A stretch of DNA of 64,000 bases from Streptomyces malaysiensis subsp. samsunensis (GCF_024519315.1 NZ_JANIIC010000003.1:266769-330768); one strand, 5' to 3'. Numbered from the stretch's first letter, positions 43,105 to 52,523 are shown. Notes: generated by a model not told the origin, from the letters alone. Translations and numbers: made by a program.

Positions 43105-43674
43105 ATGATGAGCGCTTCAGAAACCGCCGTGGGGCGGAGCCAGGGCGAGATGGCCCCACTCTCGGCGATCACGTTGAACGTCAACGATCAGGTGCGGCAG
43201 CTCCAGGTGGATCCACGGACCTCGCTGCTCGACGCGTTGCGTGAACACCTGCGTCTGAGCGGGACCAAGAAGGGGTGTGACCACGGGCAGTGCGGCGCCT
43301 GCACGGTCCTGATCAACGGCCGCCGCGTCAACTCGTGTCTGACGCTCGCCGTGATGCATGAGAACGACGCGATCGTGACGATCGAGGGCTTGGGCGATCC
43401 CGGCCATCTGCATCCCATGCAACGGGCCTTCGTCGAACGTGACGGCTTCCAATGCGGCTACTGCACCCCCGGCCAGATCTGTTCGGCCGTCGGCATGCTC
43501 GCCGAGGTGGAAGCGGGCTGGCCCAGCCACGTCACCGCCGATGTTGCCACGCCGGGGATCGCGTTGACCGACAACGAGATCCGCGAGCGAATGAGCGGCA
43601 ACATCTGCCGGTGCGCCGCCTACCCGAACATCGTCGCGGCCATCCGCGGCAGCGCGGAGGGAGGTCCGGGATGA
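43105..43674 (+). CDS. molybdenum hydroxylase small subunit, two [2Fe-2S] clusters (PaoA-like)
   Basis: The 189-residue electron-transfer subunit has a plant-type ferredoxin cluster '[20 protein letters not shown]' with a following Cys ('SCLTLAV'), and a second helical-domain cluster in '[14 protein letters not shown]' and '[13 protein letters not shown]'. It passes electrons from the molybdenum site to FAD. AGGAAGG lies six bases ahead of ATG 43105. Its stop overlaps the FAD-subunit start by ATGA, the first of three coupled genes. It lies 235 bp from the divergent NB-ARC gene. Confidence 0.92.
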   Translation: MMSASETAVGRSQGEMAPLSAITLNVNDQVRQLQVDPRTSLLDALREHLRLSGTKKGCDHGQCGACTVLINGRRVNSCLTLAVMHENDAIVTIEGLGDPGHLHPMQRAFVERDGFQCGYCTPGQICSAVGMLAEVEAGWPSHVTADVATPGIALTDNEIRERMSGNICRCAAYPNIVAAIRGSAEGGPG

Positions 43675-44654
43675 GGTCCTTCACCTACGAGCGGGCGACG
43701 GACCCACGGGCCGCCGTCGCCGCGGTGTCCCGCTCCGGTGCGAAGTTCATCAGCGGCGGCACCAACCTGCTCGATCTGATGAAGCTCGACATCGAGGATC
43801 CCAGCCATCTGGTGGACATCAGCCGGCTTCCGCTGCGGGACATCGAGGAGCTGCCGGACGGTGGACTGCGCATCGGCGCCCAGGCGCGGAACTCCGACGT
43901 GGCCGCCGACGCCCGCGTGCGCACCCGCTACCCGGCGCTGTCGGAGGCGCTGGTGTCCGGCGCCTCGGGCCAGTTGCGCAACAAGGCGTCCACCGGCGGA
44001 AATCTGGTGCAGCGCACCCGCTGCCCCTACTTCTACGACACGGCCGCGGGCTGCAACAAGCGCGATCCCGGATCCGGCTGCGCGGCGATCGGCGGGTTCA
44101 ACCGGATACACGCGATACTCGGCGCCAGCGACTCCTGCATCGCCACCCACCCCTCGGACATGGCCGTGGCGATGACCGCGCTCGAAGCGCAGATCGAGCT
44201 GCTGCGCGCCGACGGCTCGGCGCGCCGCGTCGCCATCACCGACTTCTACCGGCTGCCGGGCGACACACCGCATATCGAGAATGTGCTGGAGCCCGACGAG
44301 ATGATCACGGGTGTGCTGCTGCCGCCGCCCCTGCCGGGCCGACAGCTCTACCGCAAGGTGCGGGACCGGGCGTCGTACGAGTTCGCGCTGGTCTCGGTGG
44401 CGGCCGTCGTCTCGACCGAGCGGGGAACGATCAGTGAGGCACGGGTGGCGTTCGGCGGTGTGGCGCACAAGCCGTGGCGGTCCGTCGAGGCGGAGGACGC
44501 GCTGACCGGCCGTCCGGCCACGATGGCCACCTATCGCGCCGCCGCCGAGGCGGCCATGCGCGACGCGGTCGGGCGGGGGCACAACGACTTCAAGATCGAA
44601 CTGGCCAAGCGCACGCTGTGCCGCACGCTGGCGCAAGCGGCCGGGGCGAGCTGA
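43671..44654 (+). CDS. molybdenum hydroxylase FAD subunit with [4Fe-4S] motif (PaoB-like)
   Basis: The 327-residue subunit has the FAD-binding PCMH motif '[20 protein letters not shown]' near 25-44 and '[20 protein letters not shown]' near 97. An insertion with Cys118, Cys128, Cys137 and Cys156 ('[20 protein letters not shown]', then 'GCAAI' and '[16 protein letters not shown]') is the [4Fe-4S] site that distinguishes PaoB from ordinary xanthine dehydrogenase FAD subunits. This favours an aldehyde oxidoreductase. Coupled to the small subunit by ATGA and 9 bp from the large subunit. Confidence 0.92.
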   Translation: MRSFTYERATDPRAAVAAVSRSGAKFISGGTNLLDLMKLDIEDPSHLVDISRLPLRDIEELPDGGLRIGAQARNSDVAADARVRTRYPALSEALVSGASGQLRNKASTGGNLVQRTRCPYFYDTAAGCNKRDPGSGCAAIGGFNRIHAILGASDSCIATHPSDMAVAMTALEAQIELLRADGSARRVAITDFYRLPGDTPHIENVLEPDEMITGVLLPPPLPGRQLYRKVRDRASYEFALVSVAAVVSTERGTISEARVAFGGVAHKPWRSVEAEDALTGRPATMATYRAAAEAAMRDAVGRGHNDFKIELAKRTLCRTLAQAAGAS

Positions 44655-44663
44655 GGAGGCGAG

Positions 44664-46889
44664 ATGATCGGGCAAGCTGTGAACCGCGTCGACGGCCCGC
44701 TGAAGGCCACCGGCCGGGCGACCTACGCCTACGAGCACTGGGAGGCCGGTCAGCCGCTCTACGGCTTCATCGTCGGCGCGACGATCGGCAAGGGCCGCAT
44801 CACCCGGATCGACACCGAGGACGCCGAACGCGCGCCCGGTGTGCAACTGGTGATGACCTATCTCACCACCCCCGAGCAGGGCCCCCGCGACGAGTCCATT
44901 CCCTTCGAGTACTGGCGAGCCCAGCCGGTGCTGACCGGCCCGGACATTCACTATTACGGCGAGCCGGTGGCGCTGGTCGTCGCCGAGACCCTGGAGGAGG
45001 CCCGGTCCGCGGCCGATCTCGTCGAGGTCGAATACCGCGCCGGGCGGGGACGCTTCGACTTCGGCGAGTTCGAAGACGTCTACATCCCCAAGACGGTCAA
45101 CGCCGGCCTCCCCACCGACACCGCGGTGGGCGACTTCGACGCCGGGTTCGCCGGGGCGGAGGTCAAGGTCGACCAGCAGTACACGACGCCGTACGAGTTC
45201 TCGTTGCCGATCGAACCGAACGCGTGCATGGCGGAGCCGCGCGGCGAGGACCTGGTCATCTACGTCAGCTGCCAGATCACCGACGCGGCGCGGGACTCGG
45301 TCGCCAGCACACTGCGGATGGCCCCGGAGCGGGTGCATATCCTCGCCCCCTTCGTCGGCGGGGGATTCGGCTCCAAGCTGGGCATCCATTCGGAGACGAT
45401 CCTGGCGGCGTTCGCCGCCCGCACGCTGCGCCGGCCGGTCAAGGTCGCGATGACCCGCCAGCAGGTCTTCCAGCTGGTCGGTATGCGTCCCACATCGAGC
45501 CAGCGGGTCCGGCTGGGCGCGGGGCGCGACGGACGGCTGTCCGCGATCGCCCACGACGTCACCATGCACACCAACCCCGACATCGAGTACGCGGAGCAGA
45601 CCGCCGCCACCACCCGCAGCCTCTACGCCGCGCCCCACCGGCTGACCAGCCACCGGCTGACGGCACTCGACCTGCCACGCGGGACGGACGTCCGCGCGCC
45701 GGGCGAGGCGCCGGGCATGCTGACGGTCGAGTCGGCGATGGACGAACTGGCCGATGCGCTCAGGATGGACCCGGTCGAGCTGCGGATCCGCAACGAGCCC
45801 ACCGTCGATCCCGAACGGGACGTGCCGTACAGCGACCGGCACCTGGTGGACTGCCTGCGCGAAGGCGCGCGCCGGTTCGGCTGGGAGAACCGCCCGGCCA
45901 CCCCCGCGAGCGTACGCGACGGACAGTGGCTGATCGGCTACGGCATGTCGGCCGCCATCCGGGGACACTTCCAGGGGCCGACGGCGGTCCGGGTGCGGCT
46001 GGAGACGGACGGCACCGCGGTCATCCAGACGGACATGACCGACATCGGCACGGGCACCTACACCATCCTGACCCAGGTCGGGGCCGAGGGACTCGGACTC
46101 CCGCTCGAACGGGTGCGGATCGAGCTGGGACGATCCGATCACCCCACCAGCTGGGGGTCCGGCGGCTCATGGGGCGCCACCAATTCCTGCACCGCGGTGC
46201 ACCGGGCCTGCATGACCCTGCGCGAGAAGCTGCTGGACACGGTCCGCGACGACGCACGCTCCCCGCTGCACGGCCTGGACCCGGCGAACGCCGTGTTCTC
46301 CGATGGCAACGTGGGCACCGACGGCGCGTCCGAGGCGCTGGGCGAGATCGTCGCGCGCAACCACCCCGAGGGTGTGGAGGCGGAGGGCCGGACCCTCTTC
46401 ATGGGCGACGATCCGAACTACTCGGCCTACTCGATCAACACCTACGGGGCCACTTTCGCCGAGGTGGGGGTCGACGCGGACACCGCCGAGATCCGTCTGC
46501 GGCGGATGCTCGGCGTGTACTCGGTGGGCCGTGTGTTCAACCCGAAGACGGCCCGCTCGCAGCTGATCGGCGGCATGATCTGGGGGGTCGGCGCGGCCCT
46601 CGAGGAAGAGGCCGTCGTCGACCCGCGCTCCGGCGCCTTCGTCAACCGGGACTTCGCGGGGTACCTGGTGCCGGTCCACGCCGACATCCCCGACGTCGAT
46701 GTCGTCGTCCTCGAGGGGTACGACGACAAGGCCAACGTCCTCGGCGCGAAGGGCCTCGGCGAGGTGGGCATCTGCGGGTCCGGTGCGTCGGTGGCGAACG
46801 CGGTGTTCAACGCCACGGGAGTGCGCGTACGCGACTTCCCCGTCACGATCGAGAAGCTGCTGCCCGGACTGCCGCCCATGGACGCGTGA
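44664..46889 (+). CDS. molybdopterin-binding large subunit, aldehyde oxidoreductase type (PaoC-like)
   Basis: The 741-residue catalytic subunit binds the molybdenum cofactor and hydroxylates aldehydes or N-heterocycles. Visible features are 'LAPFVGGGFGSKLGIHSETI' (cofactor contact), 'DVRAPGEAPGMLTVESAMDE', 'TDMTDIGTGTYTILTQVGAE', 'WGSGGSWGATNSC' and the catalytic Glu700 in 'LGAKGLGEVGICGSGAS'. Length matches PaoC/YagR (about 730). GAGG lies ahead of ATG 44664. No cofactor-maturation chaperone (PaoD/XdhC) or cofactor synthesis gene is next to it, so these must come from elsewhere. Confidence 0.92.
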   Translation: MIGQAVNRVDGPLKATGRATYAYEHWEAGQPLYGFIVGATIGKGRITRIDTEDAERAPGVQLVMTYLTTPEQGPRDESIPFEYWRAQPVLTGPDIHYYGEPVALVVAETLEEARSAADLVEVEYRAGRGRFDFGEFEDVYIPKTVNAGLPTDTAVGDFDAGFAGAEVKVDQQYTTPYEFSLPIEPNACMAEPRGEDLVIYVSCQITDAARDSVASTLRMAPERVHILAPFVGGGFGSKLGIHSETILAAFAARTLRRPVKVAMTRQQVFQLVGMRPTSSQRVRLGAGRDGRLSAIAHDVTMHTNPDIEYAEQTAATTRSLYAAPHRLTSHRLTALDLPRGTDVRAPGEAPGMLTVESAMDELADALRMDPVELRIRNEPTVDPERDVPYSDRHLVDCLREGARRFGWENRPATPASVRDGQWLIGYGMSAAIRGHFQGPTAVRVRLETDGTAVIQTDMTDIGTGTYTILTQVGAEGLGLPLERVRIELGRSDHPTSWGSGGSWGATNSCTAVHRACMTLREKLLDTVRDDARSPLHGLDPANAVFSDGNVGTDGASEALGEIVARNHPEGVEAEGRTLFMGDDPNYSAYSINTYGATFAEVGVDADTAEIRLRRMLGVYSVGRVFNPKTARSQLIGGMIWGVGAALEEEAVVDPRSGAFVNRDFAGYLVPVHADIPDVDVVVLEGYDDKANVLGAKGLGEVGICGSGASVANAVFNATGVRVRDFPVTIEKLLPGLPPMDA

Positions 46890-47049
46890 GCGCGTCTCAT
46901 CCAACCGGCGCGGCCACCGAGCCCGTCGGGCACCGTCCGGTGGCCCAGTGCGCGTGTCACGCCGTGCTCCCGCCCTTGCGCTCGACTCTCGGCGGCGGTA
47001 AGCAAAGCTGCATTGGTTGCCGCCGTGGCGTGGGGCAGGGGGAGGCCGT

Positions 47050-47556
47050 ATGGACCAGGGACTCGCGGCCTTCTTCGCCAGTATGGCCGCCCTTCTCGGT
47101 GCCCTCATCGGTGGCGGATTTTCGGCGCGGGCGGCGCGTATCGGCGGCGAGAAGACCGTGGAAGCCGCACGCCAGCAGGTGAGGGACCAGGCGCAGGCGG
47201 AGGCGGATCGCTGGTTCCTACAGGCCCGGCATGACGCCTACCAGGTCATCTTGGGGGCCATCGACGCGTACACGGACGCCCTCATCCTGCCCACGACGGA
47301 AGCACAGGCCGTGGAGGCGGCGAAGCAGCGGTTCCGCTCGGCCGAACTACGGGTCAAGGTGGTGGGCCCCGAGACAGTCCGAAGCGCGGCCAACGAGTTG
47401 TCGCTCACCTTCATCGGTGTGCAACGGGTCCTCGACGACAGGCAGCCGATCGAGTCGTGGATGGCGAGGCGGATCGAGGAACATCACGACGCGTTCGTCA
47501 AGGCCGTGACCGCTGTGTACGCATGGGATGCCGACACCACGCGGGATGTTCCGTAA
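47050..47556 (+). CDS. small membrane-anchored helical protein of unknown function
   Basis: The 168-residue protein has one N-terminal hydrophobic helix ('GLAAFFASMAALLGALIGGG'), a long charged coiled-coil segment ('GEKTVEAARQQVRDQAQAEA') and a helical C-terminal domain. The layout of a membrane anchor plus cytosolic coiled coil occurs in many short Streptomyces proteins. GGGAGG precedes ATG 47050. It lies upstream of the nucleotidyltransferase gene (44 bp gap) and could share its transcript. I do not recognise a family. Confidence 0.68.
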   Translation: MDQGLAAFFASMAALLGALIGGGFSARAARIGGEKTVEAARQQVRDQAQAEADRWFLQARHDAYQVILGAIDAYTDALILPTTEAQAVEAAKQRFRSAELRVKVVGPETVRSAANELSLTFIGVQRVLDDRQPIESWMARRIEEHHDAFVKAVTAVYAWDADTTRDVP

Positions 47557-47600
47557 GGCGATTCCAGCGCCAACGGCCATCCACCCACTCACGTCACACA

Positions 47601-48416
47601 ATGGATACTGGGCACGTGGCCCACTCTCGCGAGGACCCGCCGTCCCTCCCCACGGAACCGCGGCCCTATCTGGAAGAGCTTGTCCGGCGCACCCGCACGG
47701 TGTGCGGGCCTCATCTGGTGAGCGTCCTCGCGGTCGGTTCCGTCGCGCTCCGGGACTATCGGCACGGCCGCAGCGACGTCGATGTGACGGTCGTCGTGGA
47801 GCCGTCACTACCCGGATCGGCCCTGCACGACCTGGCCACGGCCCTCGCCCACCCTCATCTGCCCTGCCCCGCGGCGGGCCTGGAACTGGTGGTCTACGGA
47901 ACGGATTTCGTCAGCCGTCCCTCCGGCGACGCCGGGTACCTCCTGGACCTCAACACCGGCCCGCTGCTGCCGAACCGGGCCGACTTCGACCCGGCGCGGT
48001 CCCCGGCGTTCTGGTACGTCATCGACCGCTCCGTCGCCCACCAGACCGGGCTGACGCTGTTCGGCCGCCCGGCCCGGGAGGTGATCGCCGCGCCGGATCG
48101 CCCGGACTTACTCGCCGCGATCCGCGCCTCCGTCCATGAGCACAGCGCCGGCGAAGGCCACCTCGCGGACAACCGCGTGCTCAACGGCTGCCGCTCGGCG
48201 GTGTTCTGCCGTACGGGCCGCTGGCTGGCCAAACGCGTGGCAGCGCATGAAGTCGCCCTGACCGAGGAGGAGTTCCGGCCGCTCATCGAGGCCGCGGTGC
48301 ACAGCTTCGAGCGCCCCCGCTCCTCCGCGGTCCCGCTGCCCACCGCCGAGGTGCGAGCCTTCCTGACCTGGGTACGCGAACGGGTCGAGCAGGCCGCGCG
48401 GGCGACCGGGACCTGA
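47601..48416 (+). CDS. nucleotidyltransferase (aminoglycoside adenylyltransferase-like), TTA-containing
   Basis: The 271-residue protein has a Pol-beta-type core 'VLAVGSVALRDYRHGRSDVD' followed by 'VTVVVE', which is the G-S-x(n)-D-x-D metal motif of ANT(3'')/ANT(9) enzymes. Later come 'LELVVYGTDF' (third Asp position replaced in this style by Glu) and a helical DUF4111-like C-terminus with 'DNRVLNGCRSAVFCRTGRWL'. Adenylation of spectinomycin/streptomycin-type drugs is possible, as is a metabolite substrate. Codon 170 is TTA (48108-48110). The start is uncertain: ATG 47601 or GTG 47616, neither with a clear ribosome binding site. Confidence 0.8.
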   Translation: MDTGHVAHSREDPPSLPTEPRPYLEELVRRTRTVCGPHLVSVLAVGSVALRDYRHGRSDVDVTVVVEPSLPGSALHDLATALAHPHLPCPAAGLELVVYGTDFVSRPSGDAGYLLDLNTGPLLPNRADFDPARSPAFWYVIDRSVAHQTGLTLFGRPAREVIAAPDRPDLLAAIRASVHEHSAGEGHLADNRVLNGCRSAVFCRTGRWLAKRVAAHEVALTEEEFRPLIEAAVHSFERPRSSAVPLPTAEVRAFLTWVRERVEQAARATGT

Positions 48417-48473
48417 GCGGGGTCCGCGGCCTTCGCCCACGGCAGAGGCCGACCGCTTGCTCGAGCCTCGCGC

Positions 48474-49601
48474 TCAGGGCCGCAGCAGGATGCGGATCGG
48501 GTTGCCCTCCCGCTCGCGCAACCGGCGGATGCCCTCGTTCACTTCTTCCAGGGGCAGGATCGCGCTGACCGACCCGGAGATGTCCAGACGGCCCCGGGCG
48601 GTCAGCTCGACCAGGTCCTCCAGATGTTCCATGCGATATCCGGTGTGTCCGATCACGGTGTGGCGGTTGCGCACGAAGTGGAGTTCCGGGCCCATGGCCA
48701 GAGGGTCGGGAGAGATCCCGACGAGCACCAGGCGGCCCCGGTGGCCGAGGGCCCGCTCCGCCTGGGTGAAGGTGGGCGTGCGGCCCACGCAGTCGAAGGC
48801 CACGTCCAGGCCCTTGCCGCCGGTGATCTCCTTCAGCCTGGCCCGGGTGTCGTCGTCCGTCGGGTCGAGCGCGAAGTCGGCGCCCAGGGCGAGGGCACGT
48901 TCGCGGGCGGCGGGCAGGGGGTCGAGGGCGACGATCGGGGACGCGCCGCAGATGCGGGTCAGCTGTACGAGGTGGGTGCCCAGGCCGCCCAGCCCCCAGA
49001 TACCCACGGCTTCGGCGGACCGCAGCTGGACGGTGTCGATGGCGCCGTACGGGGTGGAGACGGCGTCGGCGAGCACGGCGGCGTGTTCCAGGGGTACGGA
49101 GTCGGGCACGGCGATGAGCGTGGTGGCGTCGGTCAGGACGTACTCGGCCCAGGCGCCATCGTAGTGGAAGGCCATGACCTGGAGGTCCTCACAGGTGTTC
49201 GTGCCACCGCCGAACCGGCAGGCCGGACATGTGCCGCACGCCCTCCCCGCGCCCAGGACCACCCGGTCGCCCGCCTTCCAGTGCCCGGCGCCACCGCCGA
49301 CCGCCGCCACCACACCCGATGCCTCATGGCCGGGGGTGACCACCGGCAGCCGGGGCGCGATATGGCCGTCCAACTGGCTCAGATCCGACTGGCAGATACC
49401 GCACGCGGCCACCTTGACCACAACCTCGCCCGCCCCCGGCCGGGGCACGGGCACATCCTCGACCTTCAGAGTGCCCGCCGCCGTGTCGAACCGCGCCGCG
49501 CGCATCGTGGCCGGGAGGACATCCGCCACCGCGCCCGCCGCTGAGTCCGCTGAGCCGGCCGCGTCCGCGTCGGATCGTATCGGTCGTGCGTCCAAGGTCA
49601 T
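48474..49601 (-). CDS. zinc-dependent alcohol dehydrogenase (MDR family)
   Basis: The 375-residue protein has the full zinc MDR set: catalytic zinc ligands Cys in 'AACGICQSDLSQLDGH' and His/Glu in 'TPGHEASGVVAAVGGG'; structural zinc 'CGTCPACRFGGGTNTC' (four Cys); and the nucleotide-binding 'GIWGLGGLGTHLVQL' near 205. An Asp after the second strand ('PIVALDPLP') suggests NAD. An Ala/Asp-rich extension of about 30 residues precedes the core. AAAGGAACC lies ahead of ATG 49601. It faces the divergent gene at 49933 across a 331-bp space. Confidence 0.88.
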   Translation of the reverse strand: MTLDARPIRSDADAAGSADSAAGAVADVLPATMRAARFDTAAGTLKVEDVPVPRPGAGEVVVKVAACGICQSDLSQLDGHIAPRLPVVTPGHEASGVVAAVGGGAGHWKAGDRVVLGAGRACGTCPACRFGGGTNTCEDLQVMAFHYDGAWAEYVLTDATTLIAVPDSVPLEHAAVLADAVSTPYGAIDTVQLRSAEAVGIWGLGGLGTHLVQLTRICGASPIVALDPLPAARERALALGADFALDPTDDDTRARLKEITGGKGLDVAFDCVGRTPTFTQAERALGHRGRLVLVGISPDPLAMGPELHFVRNRHTVIGHTGYRMEHLEDLVELTARGRLDISGSVSAILPLEEVNEGIRRLREREGNPIRILLRP

Positions 49602-49932
49602 CCGTGGTTCCTTTCAGGTGCTCGGCCGGTTGCCGGGCCAGGTCGCCACACGCCGGTCCGGGGGCGGCGAGTGATCACGATGCCGCACGCAGTCTGCCGC
49701 ATGCGGCCAACGCCGCGTGACCCTGGTGGTTTGCGCGGAGAGGCTGACCGCGATGGCTCGAGGCCGCCGTGCAACTCCGGCACACGCGGCCGCGCGGCCC
49801 GAAGGTGTCATTGCAACGGTGTTGCCGGGCTTGACAGTTCGCCGGCAATGGCGAGGGCAACCTCCACTCGGCGTTCACACACATGTACCATCCAGCAGCA
49901 ACATGGAATGCGCCCAGATGAGGGAGCTTGCA
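49602..49932. promoter_or_regulatory. 331-bp divergent intergenic region with an inverted repeat
   Basis: TTGCCGG (49822-49828) and CCGGCAA (49842-49848) flank TTGACA (49831-49836). That hexamer is a consensus -35, but I see no good -10 at the expected spacing, so the promoter is unproven. The inverted repeat is a reasonable operator candidate. The rest shows no convincing gene; short open frames here are not codon-biased like their neighbours. Confidence 0.4.
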
Positions 49933-50589
49933 GTGGACACTTCTGCCGATAACGCCAGCCTGAAGTCCCAGTACGCCGCTCAGGTCGCCGCCGATCTGGA
50001 ACGCAACTCCGCGGAGCGCGAACGTCTGGACTCCGAAATCGCGGCGCTGCAACAGCAGTTGGCGGTGCTGGAAGGCAACCGGGCACTTCTGCTCAGCATG
50101 CGGGAGACCCTTGGTGACGACGCCACCGCGGGTGTGCCGGAGAACGGTGGCCCCAGCGGTTCCGGAAATGGGGTGGCCGCGATAAGCGAGTCCCCGGCCC
50201 CGCCCGCCACGCGCAAGCCGAGGAAGAAGGCCGAAGCCACCGGCGGCAAACGGAAGGGGGCGGAGGCGGCCGGGAGTCGTCCGGGCCGTAAGCGGGTGCG
50301 GGAGGCGGGTGTGCCCACTCTCCGGGATCTCGTGCATGACCACCTCACCCAGCACGGCGGGCCCCGCTCGGCGGCCGAGATCACCACCGCCCTCGCCCAG
50401 GCCCTTCCGGAACGCGAGTTCAAGGGCACGGTCGTGCGCAGCACGCTCGAATCACTCGTCGCCAAGGGCCAGGCGCACCGCACCAAGCAGCAGAAGTCCG
50501 TCTTCTACTCGGCCGCCACCACGGACGCGGACACCGAGGTGGCCGAGCCCAGTGAGGCAGCCGGGCCCAGCGAGGCGCACGCTTCTTGA
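49933..50589 (+). CDS. coiled-coil/winged-helix protein of unknown function
   Basis: The 218-residue protein has three parts: an N-terminal coiled coil (about 5-60, 'NSAERERLDSEIAALQQQLA'); a Lys/Arg/Pro-rich linker ('RKPRKKAEATGGKRKG', then 'GRKRVREAG'), as in DNA-binding tails; and a winged-helix-like C-terminal domain (about 125-200, 'TLRDLVHDHLTQHGGPRSAA', 'TVVRSTLESLVAKGQAHR', 'SVFYSA') similar to HARE-HTH and BlaI-like folds. GTG 49933 follows GGGAG at six bases. It probably binds DNA as a dimer; no ligand or target is known. Confidence 0.72.
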   Translation: MDTSADNASLKSQYAAQVAADLERNSAERERLDSEIAALQQQLAVLEGNRALLLSMRETLGDDATAGVPENGGPSGSGNGVAAISESPAPPATRKPRKKAEATGGKRKGAEAAGSRPGRKRVREAGVPTLRDLVHDHLTQHGGPRSAAEITTALAQALPEREFKGTVVRSTLESLVAKGQAHRTKQQKSVFYSAATTDADTEVAEPSEAAGPSEAHAS

Positions 50590-50634
50590 GAAGCCACGGA
50601 CGGCGAGGCGAACACGCGCGCCTCGCCGTTCGGT

Positions 50635-51543
50635 TCAGCGCGGCTGACGGGCGTGGCGGCGCTCCCGGAGGAGCACCCGGGCGGTGGCCGGTACCGGTGG
50701 CCGGGCGGGGGCGCGGAGCAGGCCGGGGCCCTTGGCGGCGGCTGCCGTGGCCGTGAGTTGCTCGATCTCGATCATGGCGCGGAAGAGCGGCCGGCCCTCG
50801 GGCGGCGCGAGGCCGACCAGGTCCCGACTGGCGGACAGGCACTCGCGGGCCTGGCCGATCAGATGTGCCAGAAGGCTCCGGGTTTCCGGGGTGTCCCGGG
50901 CGTTCTCCAGGTCGGCGCGAGTGACACCATGCGCGTCGAGCGTCTCCCGCACCACGTTCAGGCGCCCGTCGGCGAGGTCTTCGGAGAGGTCGTTGACGCA
51001 GTCCAGGCGCTGGCTGCCGTCGATGTACGTGCGGCACGCCTCGCGGTAGCCCGCCTCGGGGTCCTCCCCGGTGAACAGGCCCGCGATCAGCATGAACGCG
51101 GGTAGCGCATACGCGTCCACGTAATGCTGGTAGTCCGCTTCGGTGGCGAATCCGGTGAACTCCAGCTCCATCGCGGCGGCGTCGAGGAAGTCCTCGACCC
51201 GGTCACGCAGCCCGGGGTGCGCGGAGACGGTGTGCAGCAGCGGCCGTACGGCGGCGTGGTCGCTTCCGCCACTTGCCAGGCCGTCGCGCACCTCCTTCAC
51301 CCACTCCGCGCAGGCCCCGGCGCGCTCCGCGACGGGGCCGCTGTCGAGGAGGGTGTCCGTGCGATGCATGAAGGCGGTCGCCGCGATCAGATGCGGCAGC
51401 AGTGGCAGAGGCAGCAGCAGGCGCGCGGCGAGGTAGGAGCTGCGCCGGTAGCCCGCGACCACTTTCCGCTGGTGTGTGTAGTCCTCCCGCAGCCCCGGAT
51501 CGCTGATCCCCGCGGCATCCAGCGCCCTGCCCCACAGGCCCAT
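50635..51543 (-). CDS. squalene/phytoene synthase-like protein
   Basis: The 302-residue all-helical protein has both aspartate motifs of trans-isoprenyl head-to-head synthases: 'HRTDTLLD' (Asp63 and Asp67) and 'RLDCVNDLSEDLADGRLNVV' (D-x3-D-x3-D near 190), plus 'YIDGSQRLDCV'. It may condense prenyl diphosphates, but no partner (HpnC/D/E, desaturase, cyclase or prenyl synthase) is near, so the product cannot be named. GGGAGGGACGGGT precedes ATG 51543; the open frame further upstream has no homology. The C-terminal 40 residues are basic and probably disordered. Confidence 0.8.
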   Translation of the reverse strand: MGLWGRALDAAGISDPGLREDYTHQRKVVAGYRRSSYLAARLLLPLPLLPHLIAATAFMHRTDTLLDSGPVAERAGACAEWVKEVRDGLASGGSDHAAVRPLLHTVSAHPGLRDRVEDFLDAAAMELEFTGFATEADYQHYVDAYALPAFMLIAGLFTGEDPEAGYREACRTYIDGSQRLDCVNDLSEDLADGRLNVVRETLDAHGVTRADLENARDTPETRSLLAHLIGQARECLSASRDLVGLAPPEGRPLFRAMIEIEQLTATAAAAKGPGLLRAPARPPVPATARVLLRERRHARQPR

Positions 51544-51720
51544 ACCCGTCCCTCCCGATTCCGCAGTCTCCCGGCCGGTCGTTCGCGGCCTCAGGCGAGC
51601 CACCGGTCCCGGCCCCTGCCCGTGCGAACCACCGGTGGCGTCCGGCCGTGCCACCGTCGCGGTAGAGGCTACCGTCGGCGTCTCGCACCACCGGGCGGAC
51701 ACAGGACACGGTGGCCCCGG

Positions 51721-52356
51721 TCACCTGGCCTTGCGTGGCGCCGCGGGGGCCAGGCGTGCCACCGGCGGTAGCGGTGAGTGCTGTGGCGAGGCTTGGAACG
51801 CCTGGATCACGAGCGCGGCGAAGCGCCGGGAGGCCGCGACCCGGGCGGCTTCCGATGTGGTCTGGATGCCCCTGTTGGCCATGAGCATGAGGATCAGATC
51901 GTCCAGGACGAAGTCGGGGCGCAGATGGCCGGCGTCCTTGGCGCGGTGGGCCAGTTCCGCGATCGAGTTCAGCGCGTACGCGCGCTCCGCGACGAAGTCG
52001 ATCGCGTTGGGGAAGGTCGCCATGAAGGCTTCGGTGAAGCCCCGGCTCCGAGCGTGCAGCTCACAGGTCTTCTCGATCACGAGGCGGAAGCCACGCCATG
52101 GATCCGGGTGGGCGAGCCCCTCGTCGACGATGGCGCGGCATGCGCGCATCTCGTCCGTGAAGGCTTCGGTGGCCAGCATCTGCTTGGTCGGGAAGCGGCG
52201 GTACAGGGTGGCGGGGCCGACCCCGGCGTGCCGGGCGATCTCCCTCATCGGCACCTTCAGACCTTCGGTGGCGAACAGGGCGCGGGCCGCGTCGAGGATG
52301 CGGTCGCGGTTGTCCAGGGCGTCGGAGCGCAGGTGGTGAGGCAAACGGTCGGTCAC
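51721..52356 (-). CDS. TetR-family regulator
   Basis: The 211-residue protein has an N-terminal HTH 'VPMREIARHAGVGPATLYRRF' (about residues 35-55) and a helical ligand domain with 'FRLVIEKTCELHARSRGFTE'. Its C-terminus is Pro/Ala-rich and basic. It diverges from the MDR reductase at 52524; the inverted repeat at 52371-52393 lies 15 bp beyond its start and is a natural operator for both. Repression of the reductase with release by a small electrophile or quinone is the usual logic. Confidence 0.86.
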   Translation of the reverse strand: MTDRLPHHLRSDALDNRDRILDAARALFATEGLKVPMREIARHAGVGPATLYRRFPTKQMLATEAFTDEMRACRAIVDEGLAHPDPWRGFRLVIEKTCELHARSRGFTEAFMATFPNAIDFVAERAYALNSIAELAHRAKDAGHLRPDFVLDDLILMLMANRGIQTTSEAARVAASRRFAALVIQAFQASPQHSPLPPVARLAPAAPRKAR

Positions 52357-52370
52357 GCTCTCACTTTAGC

Positions 52371-52393
52371 TAACCGGACGGGGGCGTCCGTTA
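52371..52393. promoter_or_regulatory. inverted-repeat operator between TetR and the MDR reductase
   Basis: TAACCGGACG (52371-52380), GGGG spacer, CGTCCGTTA (52385-52393). The arms match except for one extra C in the left arm. It is 15 bp upstream of the TetR start and fits a TetR operator. Confidence 0.6.
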
Positions 52394-52447
52394 ATGTCCG
52401 AACGCATGGAAGCTCCCTGCTTCCCCGAGTGCGGGCCGGTCCCGATC

Positions 52448-52511
52448 GGTCCCGGATCCAGGAGACGTCGGTCCCGGATCCAGGAGACGTCGGTCCCGGA
52501 TCCAGGAGACG
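52448..52511. repeat. three tandem 22-bp repeats carrying ribosome-binding-site-like words
   Basis: A 22-bp unit starting GGTCCCGGATCC and containing CCAGGAGACG is repeated at 52448-52469 and 52470-52491, with a third, 20-bp copy at 52492-52511. Each holds AGGAGA. The third leads into the true ribosome binding site AAGGAGACGACG ahead of TTG 52524. Confidence 0.9.
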
Positions 52512-52523
52512 AAGGAGACGACG

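Noticed and set aside
43620..46142. An 840-codon open frame on the minus strand opposite the molybdenum enzyme genes
   Set aside because: Long antisense frames are expected opposite GC-rich Streptomyces genes. Its translation is Arg/Gly/His-rich without motifs, whereas the plus strand encodes three well-defined subunits.
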